In this document: one piece after another, positions 6,811 to 13,179 of the stretch
Position numbering within the stretch: position 1 is the first letter of the stretch
Layout of the letters: every line of letters starts with the position of its first letter
Source of the DNA: Planctomycetota bacterium
GTDB lineage: Bacteria > Planctomycetota > PUPC01 > DSUN01
Length of the DNA: 19,595 nucleotides
Reading direction: 5' to 3'
Assembly: GCA_016872875.1 (NCBI GenBank)
Contig: VGYW01000113.1
Coordinates: 1-19,595, forward strand
Translations under genes and position numbers: made by a program
The notes under the pieces: generated by a model
What the model was told of the DNA's origin: nothing
Databases searched by the model: none
What the model saw: only the letters and a program-made list of their open reading frames with translations

Positions 6811-8346
6811 TCAGGGCTCACCCACGAACACGATGCCGCTGGCGTCGAGGAGCGTGCCCTTGGTGCGTTCGAGCTCCACCGAGGCCGCGTTCACGTCAAC
6901 CAGCGCGCGCAGCCGGCGGCGCTCGGCAGCGGAAAGCGAGTCCTGCGCGAAGATGACGTCCTGCGCCGTCGTGCGGGTGCGGACGAGGACGCCGTCGGTC
7001 TCCGGCCGCACGGCGCCGCCCTCCTTGAAGAGGATGGTCTGAGCGCGGAGGCGTTCCTCCTGGCCGCGCACCGACTCGTCGGCGGCCTTGAGGCGTGCGA
7101 GCGCGGTCTCGAGCGCCCTGGCGGCGTTGCGGACCTCGAGCTGTATCTGGCGCTCGACCAGGCGGAGCTCGAGCGTGGCCTGCTGGCGCTCGAGCGTGGC
7201 GCGGCGGTAGCGCGCCCGGGCCGCGCGGTTGCCGAGCGGGTACTCGAACACCAGGCCGGCGGTCCACTGGTAGTGGTCCATCGTGCCGAACGAGTGGTCG
7301 GCGCGGCTCGACGACGAGCCGAGGCCCATGTAGTCGAGCGACGCCTTGAGGTCGAGCTTCGGGAGGAGCTCGTTGCGGGCGACGCCGAGGGCGATGTCGC
7401 GGGTGCCGATGGCGATCTGTGCGGCGTGGTATTCGGGGCGGCGCAGGAGCGCCGTCGCCATCGCCTCGTCGGGGTCAACGGCGGGGGCGCTGGGCGCCGG
7501 CTGACTCGTCGGCACGAAGGCCAGCGGCCACGCCCCGGGCTCGTCTACCATCTCTATGATGACCTTCAGGACGTCCTCCACGCGGCGGATGGCCTCCTCG
7601 GCCACGACGAGCTGCTCCTGGCGCACGGCGAGCTCGGCCTGGGCCTGGCCCACGTCGGCCGCGCGGCCCGCCAGCACCTTCGCCTCCACGAGGGTCTGCA
7701 CGATGTCCCGCAGCTCCTCGCCGCGCTTGAAGGACAGGCGGACCAGGTCGCGGTCGCGCACCGCGAAGACGAGTTCCCAGTAGGCCCGCCTGGCGTCGCT
7801 GACGGTCTGGAGGGCCACCTGGCGGAGCTGAGCGAGTGCGATGCGTTGCTCGTTCTGCGAGGCGGCGATGCGGGCGGTGTTCACCCGCACCCCGAAGCCG
7901 CGCAGGAGCGGCTGGGTCAGGGTCACGCCCGCCGTCTCGTCGTAGGCGGGGTTCACCACGGCGTTTGGCAGATTGTTGCGGTCGCGGGACGCGCCCAGGC
8001 GTGCCTCCACCGTGGTGCCGAGCTCGAAGAGCTTGACGATGCCTGCGCTCGCGGACCACTTGCGTTGCGAGGTGAGGTCGTTCTGCTGCCTCAGCTCCTG
8101 CTTCACGCGGCTGGCGTTCAGCTCGCTGAATGCCTTGGGGTCGAAGGCCGCCCGCTCCTCGTCCACCGCCGTCTCGGCGCGTTCGGGGTTGAGCCTCTCG
8201 GCCGCCAGGCGCAGGTTGCGCTCGACCGCCAGGCGGACCACCTCCTCGATGCTGAGGTCCCGGCTGGGGCGCGGCTTCGCCTCACCCCCCAGGGCGCACG
8301 CCCCGGCCAGCGCGGACCCACATAGCAGCACCAGCCATCGCGTCAA
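6811..8346 (-). CDS. TolC-family outer-membrane channel protein
   Basis: This 511-residue protein has an N-terminal signal sequence (LTRWLVLLCGSALAGACA) followed by two repeats typical of TolC/OEP proteins. The first opens with LSIEEVVRLAVERNLRLAAER. Typical landmarks include VTLTQPLLRGFG, a long helix starting around ARIAASQNEQ, then the second repeat with DEAMATALLRRPEY and FEYPLGNRAARARYRRA. The long Ala/Arg/Glu-rich helices are the periplasmic tunnel. The start is taken as TTG at 8346, since GGGGAAG lies just upstream and a signal peptide follows at once; a TTG at 8364 is possible. The frame extends to 8601, but that part lacks protein-like composition and overlaps the opposite gene. It is the first gene of the export operon. 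Confidence 0.88.
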   Translation of the reverse strand: MTRWLVLLCGSALAGACALGGEAKPRPSRDLSIEEVVRLAVERNLRLAAERLNPERAETAVDEERAAFDPKAFSELNASRVKQELRQQNDLTSQRKWSASAGIVKLFELGTTVEARLGASRDRNNLPNAVVNPAYDETAGVTLTQPLLRGFGVRVNTARIAASQNEQRIALAQLRQVALQTVSDARRAYWELVFAVRDRDLVRLSFKRGEELRDIVQTLVEAKVLAGRAADVGQAQAELAVRQEQLVVAEEAIRRVEDVLKVIIEMVDEPGAWPLAFVPTSQPAPSAPAVDPDEAMATALLRRPEYHAAQIAIGTRDIALGVARNELLPKLDLKASLDYMGLGSSSSRADHSFGTMDHYQWTAGLVFEYPLGNRAARARYRRATLERQQATLELRLVERQIQLEVRNAARALETALARLKAADESVRGQEERLRAQTILFKEGGAVRPETDGVLVRTRTTAQDVIFAQDSLSAAERRRLRALVDVNAASVELERTKGTLLDASGIVFVGEP

Positions 8347-8375
8347 GCACGCTTCCCCGAACAAGAGTCCTTGCG

Positions 8376-8404
8376 ATCTTACCAAAGCTACGCCGGCAAC
8401 GCAA
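8376..8404 (-). promoter_or_regulatory. Weak sigma70-like promoter candidate for the export operon
   Basis: On the minus strand TTGCGT (8404-8399), a 17-base spacer and TAAGAT (8381-8376) lie about 30 bases upstream of the TolC-like start. Three of six and four of six bases match consensus, so this is only a candidate. Confidence 0.25.
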
Positions 8405-8418
8405 GACGCGGATTCGCC

Positions 8419-8447
8419 TTGACAACCCGGCTCCCACCTGCCAGAAT
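8419..8447 (+). promoter_or_regulatory. Sigma70-like promoter for the secreted paralogue cluster
   Basis: A perfect -35 TTGACA (8419-8424), a 17-base spacer and CAGAAT (8442-8447, four of six matches) lie about 40 bases upstream of the ATG at 8487. The ribosome site GAGGGG follows at about 8474-8479. Together with the minus-strand candidate it makes 8347-8486 a divergent promoter region. Confidence 0.5.
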
Positions 8448-8486
8448 GACCTTGGTTCCGTACACTTCGCGGAAGAGGGGTGCAAG

Positions 8487-10700
8487 ATGCTTCGACGAAT
8501 GGCTGCCGTGATGGCTCTATGGCTCGCGCCGCTCCCGGTCCTCGCGGCGGTGGCAAGCGACGCCTGGAGCGCAGGGCCGGAAGGACCCCACCCGAAGGCA
8601 ATCACGATCGCTGACCAGGCCGATGGGGCATTGCTCAGCGTGAGCCTGGACGGGCTGCCCAAGGGCGCCAGGGTCCTCAGGGCGCGGCTCGACGTCTGTC
8701 GCACCGCGCAGATCAAGCCAGAGGACCTCCTCGCTGAGATTGCGGTCCACGCCGGCGCCGCGGCCAGAGGCAGGCCACTTCCGCTTGCTCCGCCTGCCTT
8801 CGATTCCTTCGATGTCACGGACGCGGCCAGGCGGGCCGCGGGCGGCGAGCTTCAGCTCTTCGTCAAGAGCTTCCCCGGCTGGCACAGGGAGCGGACGCGG
8901 CTCGAGGTGGCCTACGAAGGCGCTCAAGCTGCCCCGCCGCCCACTGTCAAGGGGCTGAAAGCCGTCCATCGCGCGGGGCAGACCTTCCTGACCTGGGCAG
9001 AGGCCGAGCCGCTCATCGCCGCGGAGAAGGCCACGTGGGGCGAATACAAGAGAGCACTGGCCGACGCCAAGGACCCCTGCTCCTATCGCGTCTACGCCCA
9101 CACGCGGCCAATCACCGCGCGGAACATCCTCGACGCCGAGCTCCTCGGCGAGGCCGAGCCGCTCTCCTGCTGGAACGCCAGCGGCAGGAACATGGAGTAC
9201 CTCATCGGCCAGGCGATGCAGAAGTCCGACGAGATGGGCGAGCTGGCCCGCGACACCGGCGGCTACATGTACACCTGGGGGCCAAACCACCCCCGGATGG
9301 ACCGCTATCCCCTGGAGCGGTTCGCCATTGATGAAAAGGCCGGGCAACTTCCTCCAGGCACGGGGCTTTACGTTGTGCATCCCAGCAAGGCGGGCAAACG
9401 CTACTACGCCGTGGCCTCCTCCAGGGGCGGGGTGGAGAACCTCGCGGAGCTTTCGGCGGCCAACTCGCTCGCCGAGCCCATCGAGGAAACCGTGGGCGTG
9501 GGCGAGCCGGTCCTCCAGGGGCCGGGGCTGTGGGGGCCGTTCTTCGATTACCCCGGCCGCCGACAGGTCTACGTCCAGTGGTGTGCGCCGCCCCTCGCGC
9601 CGCGCCCGAACATGTCCTTCAACTGGTCCGTGCTGGTGCCGCCCAACCTCAAGGAGGGCGAGAAGGCGCCGGGCGAGCTTTACTTCCACAGCGGCAACTT
9701 CTCCTACGCCAAGCCGCGCCAGAAGTTCATGCTCAGGAGCGTCCAGCTCGCCCCGCACGACTGGCCCTATAGCGGCTGGTACGGCTTCAACGACGCCTTC
9801 GGCACCCTCAAGTCGTACAGGTCGGGCGCGGTGAGCAACCACACGCAACGGCGGATCATCGCCTTCCTGGACTGGGCGAAGGCCAGGCTCCCGCTCGACC
9901 CCGAGCGCATCATGCTGCCGGGCAGCGACGGCGCCGTGATGCTCGCGCTCGCCTACCCCGATGTCTTCTCCTACGTGATGGTCAACCGCTTCGAGGAGTT
10001 CGCGCTCCTTGAGGCCAAGCAGCCCACCCTCCCGCTGGCCTGGGGGCCGAAGAGCCCCGACATCAAGGACGCCCAGGGGCGCGCCGACTGGGGCTGGGCC
10101 ATGCTCGACGAGTTGGTGCTCGCCCAGCGGGGCAAGGACCTCCCGCTCATCTTCTGCCGCGGCTACTCCTGGGGCGCCTTCGAGCGCGCCTTCGCAAGGG
10201 GCGAGGGGCGCTTCTACGCCGCCATGCGCAAGGCCAACCAGCCCCTCCTCGCCGACTGGACCTGGGCCAGTGGCTACCTGATCAAGCCCGACCAGTATAC
10301 CGGCCTCTGGCGCGGCATGGACGTCACGCGCACCACGCCCATGCCCGCCTTCGCCAACTGCTCGACCGACAAGAACACCGAGGGCGACGGGCAGACCAAC
10401 CTGCACATGACCTGGCAGCCGATCAAGGAGTCTCCTGACGCCGTCGAGGCCGTCATCAGCTCCGCCCACAGGGACGTGATGGTGGACATGGCGTTCCGCC
10501 GCCTTCAGAGCTTCAAGCCCAAGCCGGGCGAGAAGCTCGCCTGGGAGGGCCTCAGCGCCCCGCTCCGCGACCGCCGAGCCAAGCCCCTCGACCCCCAGGG
10601 CGGAACCGTGGCGGCGGACAAGGACGGCATCATCGTCCTCAAAGGCCTCAAGGTCGGCGGCGGCCTCGCCCTGACCGTGAAGGTGAGCCGCGCCAAGTAG
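8487..10700 (+). CDS. Secreted multidomain protein, DNRLRE-like + FN3-like + hydrolase-like (paralogue 1)
   Basis: This is a 737-residue protein with a signal peptide (residues 1-21, ending VLA-A). A beta-sandwich at ~36-145 resembles DNRLRE-type domains (LLSVSLDGLPKGARVLRARL ... LEVAYEG). An FN3-like part follows at ~153-330 (AVHRAGQTFLTWAEAE, YRVYAHTRPITARN). The C-terminal half looks like an alpha/beta-hydrolase: DPERIMLPGSDGAVMLALAYPD places a candidate nucleophile Ser at 480, although the usual first Gly of GxSxG is Pro. A block PAFANCSTDKNTEGDG near 620-635 is shared with the two following paralogues. Start ATG has GAGGGG upstream. It is divergent from the export operon and leads the three-gene cluster. 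A secreted or periplasmic esterase- or carbohydrate-related role is only an inference; no specific family is recognised. Confidence 0.8.
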   Translation: MLRRMAAVMALWLAPLPVLAAVASDAWSAGPEGPHPKAITIADQADGALLSVSLDGLPKGARVLRARLDVCRTAQIKPEDLLAEIAVHAGAAARGRPLPLAPPAFDSFDVTDAARRAAGGELQLFVKSFPGWHRERTRLEVAYEGAQAAPPPTVKGLKAVHRAGQTFLTWAEAEPLIAAEKATWGEYKRALADAKDPCSYRVYAHTRPITARNILDAELLGEAEPLSCWNASGRNMEYLIGQAMQKSDEMGELARDTGGYMYTWGPNHPRMDRYPLERFAIDEKAGQLPPGTGLYVVHPSKAGKRYYAVASSRGGVENLAELSAANSLAEPIEETVGVGEPVLQGPGLWGPFFDYPGRRQVYVQWCAPPLAPRPNMSFNWSVLVPPNLKEGEKAPGELYFHSGNFSYAKPRQKFMLRSVQLAPHDWPYSGWYGFNDAFGTLKSYRSGAVSNHTQRRIIAFLDWAKARLPLDPERIMLPGSDGAVMLALAYPDVFSYVMVNRFEEFALLEAKQPTLPLAWGPKSPDIKDAQGRADWGWAMLDELVLAQRGKDLPLIFCRGYSWGAFERAFARGEGRFYAAMRKANQPLLADWTWASGYLIKPDQYTGLWRGMDVTRTTPMPAFANCSTDKNTEGDGQTNLHMTWQPIKESPDAVEAVISSAHRDVMVDMAFRRLQSFKPKPGEKLAWEGLSAPLRDRRAKPLDPQGGTVAADKDGIIVLKGLKVGGGLALTVKVSRAK

Positions 10701-10742
10701 TCTCCGTTGCTGAAAGTCGCACACGCGAAATGTGGCGCAGCA

Positions 10743-10807
10743 GACCGCCTAAAGGCCGAACTACGAACAGGGAGTCTGGGCGTTTGTAGTTCGGCCTTTA
10801 GGCGGTC
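10743..10807. repeat. REP-like pair, tail-to-tail arrangement
   Basis: The arms 10743-10768 and 10782-10807 (26 bases) are complementary with one mismatch. Each arm is a GTTYGTAGT head followed by a CGGCCTTTAGGCGG near-palindrome. The GTAG head plus short palindrome is the layout of REP elements. Here the heads face the 13-base loop. It fills most of the 158-bp gap between paralogues 1 and 2. Confidence 0.85.
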
Positions 10808-10858
10808 TTCGGACCGGCGGCTGTCCCCCCGGCAGAAGCCGAGGAAGGGGAAGTGCGG

Positions 10859-13162
10859 ATGAGAAAGATGGGCTGCCTAGCTGCCATTCTCTGTGTCTCC
10901 CTGCCGCTCTCGGCGAGCGCGGGGATGGTGACGGCGCGCTGGGGCGTCCAGGGACGCCTCCAGCACGCGGGCACGCTCAGGTTCGAGAGCCTGGGCAAGG
11001 AGGGCGCGCTGCTGGCCTTCGACCTCTCAGCTCTCCCGCCCGGCGCACAGGTCTACGCGGCCAGGCTCTTCTTCTTCGGCGCCAACTGGAGCGGGACGGA
11101 GGAGGCCCACGTAGACAGGCTCACGTTCGCAGGGCTCGACTGGAAGGAGAAGGGCTTCGACATCGTGCCTGCCTCGAAGGCAGAGGGGAAGCTTGAGGCC
11201 ACGGGCAAGCCGTTGGCGCCGGCCGCCCCGTGGAACCAGTGGCTCGACGCCACGGAGGCGGTTCGTAGTGCGGGCTTCAGCCCGTCCGCTCCGAAACGGC
11301 CTGAAGGCCGCACTACAAACAACCTCTTGCTCTGGATGAGGAACACGCGGGCCATCCGCCAGGAGGCCACGTTCCTGGAGGTTGCCTACGAAGGCGATGC
11401 CCCCGGTAAGCTGCCCCAGCAGACCAGCGGCGTTCAAGCTATCTTCCGCAGCGGCCAGGTCTTCGTGACCTTCCGAGAGGCCGAGCCGCTGGATGGCGGC
11501 GAGGAGGCGGTCAACTGGGCAGAGCTGGTGAAGAGGCTGCGCGGGGACTACTACGGCCCGGTCCCAGGCGGGGAGCAGGATGAGCTTCGCTACCGCGTCT
11601 ACTCCCACGACAAGCCGATCACGGCGGCCAACGTCGGCCAGGCGCAACTCCTCGGCGAGGTCATGCCCGGCTCGGCCTTCAACACGCGGCTCGGCCTGAG
11701 AAGCGACGAGCGGCGGAAGACCGAGGACGTGGTGGGGATCCTCGCCGGCCAGCGCGGCGAGGCCCAGGCAACAGGTCCCACCGTCGCCGCGCTCCGAGTC
11801 GCCATCGAGCCAGGCAAGCCCCTCCCTCCTGCCACAGGCGCCTTCGTCCACACCGTGAAGGACGAGGGCGAACGCCACTATGCGGTTCTCACCGCCCTCA
11901 ACGGCGTCACCAACGCGCGCGACATCTCGCAGGCGAACGTGGCCGGCCCCATCCGCCAGCGGCCGGGCGACCCCGAGCCCGTCCTCTACAGGGAGTTCGC
12001 CACGCCGGTCGGCAAAGCGAATTACGTGACGCAGTGGTTCTCGTACTGGACGGTTCAGCCGCTCTCGCCCTGGCCGGCCCGCTACGACGTCGTGGTGGGG
12101 CACTGCCCGGAGCTCATCGAGAAGCCGGCGGCACTCCGCATCCACCGAGGCGACTGGAATAGCTGGCCCACGCCCCCTGCCCCCCACTCGACCAACGCCG
12201 TCCACATGTCGCACACCGGCGATCAGCCCGTGGACTTCCGCTCCGGCCTGCACGACTCGGTTTGCACCATCAAGGGCTTCGACCAGGGCAAGTGGCAGCC
12301 GTTCCACACCAACCGCCAGGCCGCTCTCATCAAGTGGATGGCGAGCCGCTGGCCCATAGACACAAACCGCATAAGAGTCGACATGGGCTCCTGGGGCATG
12401 ATGGAGACGAAGGAGGGCCACCTCTACGCCATGATTCGCGGCTGGGGCGAGCCCGAGCTCACCAAGGGCTTCCAGGCCTGGGAGCGCGCGCTCGGCATCT
12501 GGGGCGCGCCCGAGCTCTACAAGGGCCGGCCCGACGGCGAGAACCCCTACGTCGCGGCCAACCTCACTGATTGGGTGCTCGCCCACCCCGAGAAGGAGCT
12601 GCCGTTCGTCTTCCTCTGCACGGGTGGGGGCCATCCCACCGAGCAGGGCTGGCCCCCATTCCCGCGGTTCTGCTGGGCCATGATGAAGGCCAAGCAGCCC
12701 TTCCTCTACTCCACCGCGCGAAGCTCGGCCGTCGCCGAGGCCATCAACAAGGGCGCCCTGAGCATCCGGCGCGGCCAGTCCCTCCCCGCCTTCGCCCACT
12801 GCTCGCTCGACGACAACATTGGCGAGGGCGACCTCCTCAGCGGCAGCGGATGGAACGAATCACAGGTCAACGGCTGGATTCTCTGGGACCCCGACACCAT
12901 CGTTGACCAGCCCGCCCGCTGGGAGATGACGCTGTGGGTTGGCGAGGGCTGCCTGCTGCCCGAGGGAGCCGTTGACCTCACGCCGCGCCGCTGCCAGAAG
13001 TTCGCCCCCACGCCGCGCCAGCGCTTCGACTGGACCAACTCCCTAGAGGATGGCGTCATCCAGAAAGGCTCCGCCGAGGCCGACGAGCGCGGCTTCGTCA
13101 CCATCGGAAAGCTCAGGATCACCAAGGGCCGCCACCGCATCGCCATTGCCGCGGCAAGGTGA
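10859..13162 (+). CDS. Secreted multidomain protein, paralogue 2, with an in-frame REP pair
   Basis: This is a 767-residue protein with a signal peptide (MRKMGCLAAILCVSLPLSAS, cleavage about ASA-G). The order of domains is DNRLRE-like at ~25-178 (LLAFDLSALPPGAQVYAARL ... FLEVAYEG), FN3-like at ~190-370 (AIFRSGQVFVTFREAE, YRVYSHDKPITAAN) and the hydrolase-like C-terminal half. The elbow-like motif is MGSWGM with Ser at 511, and the shared block is LPAFAHCSLDDNIGEGD. The ATG at 10859 is preferred over the GTG at 10853 because GGAAGGGG ends eight bases upstream of it. Residues 135-154 are encoded by a palindromic repeat and have no counterpart in paralogue 3. It is followed after 17 bases by paralogue 3, probably cotranscribed. 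Function unknown; envelope or extracellular location is supported by the signal peptide. Confidence 0.8.
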   Translation: MRKMGCLAAILCVSLPLSASAGMVTARWGVQGRLQHAGTLRFESLGKEGALLAFDLSALPPGAQVYAARLFFFGANWSGTEEAHVDRLTFAGLDWKEKGFDIVPASKAEGKLEATGKPLAPAAPWNQWLDATEAVRSAGFSPSAPKRPEGRTTNNLLLWMRNTRAIRQEATFLEVAYEGDAPGKLPQQTSGVQAIFRSGQVFVTFREAEPLDGGEEAVNWAELVKRLRGDYYGPVPGGEQDELRYRVYSHDKPITAANVGQAQLLGEVMPGSAFNTRLGLRSDERRKTEDVVGILAGQRGEAQATGPTVAALRVAIEPGKPLPPATGAFVHTVKDEGERHYAVLTALNGVTNARDISQANVAGPIRQRPGDPEPVLYREFATPVGKANYVTQWFSYWTVQPLSPWPARYDVVVGHCPELIEKPAALRIHRGDWNSWPTPPAPHSTNAVHMSHTGDQPVDFRSGLHDSVCTIKGFDQGKWQPFHTNRQAALIKWMASRWPIDTNRIRVDMGSWGMMETKEGHLYAMIRGWGEPELTKGFQAWERALGIWGAPELYKGRPDGENPYVAANLTDWVLAHPEKELPFVFLCTGGGHPTEQGWPPFPRFCWAMMKAKQPFLYSTARSSAVAEAINKGALSIRRGQSLPAFAHCSLDDNIGEGDLLSGSGWNESQVNGWILWDPDTIVDQPARWEMTLWVGEGCLLPEGAVDLTPRRCQKFAPTPRQRFDWTNSLEDGVIQKGSAEADERGFVTIGKLRITKGRHRIAIAAAR
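11261..11320 (+). repeat. REP-like pair inside the coding sequence, exactly 20 codons
   Basis: The arms 11261-11284 and 11297-11320 pair with three mismatches around a 12-base loop. Each arm is GTTYGTAGTGCGG-type and contains a perfect internal palindrome (CGGGCTTCAGCCCG on the left, CGGCCTGAAGGCCG on the right). The element is 60 bases long, starts on a codon boundary and leaves the frame intact, encoding VRSAGFSPSAPKRPEGRTTN. It belongs to the same family as 10743-10807 and 16406-16490. Confidence 0.88.
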
Positions 13163-13179
13163 ACAGAGGATAGCCACAG

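Noticed and set aside
6730..8325. 531-codon open frame on the plus strand
   Set aside because: It is antisense to the TolC-like gene and starts inside the GGATGAATG palindrome; composition is not protein-like.
8347..8601. N-terminal extension of the TolC-like protein
   Set aside because: It overlaps the opposite-strand gene and its promoter, and would bury the signal sequence in the interior.
8517..10724. 735-codon open frame on the minus strand
   Set aside because: It is the antisense shadow of paralogue 1; the plus strand has promoter, ribosome site and signal peptide.
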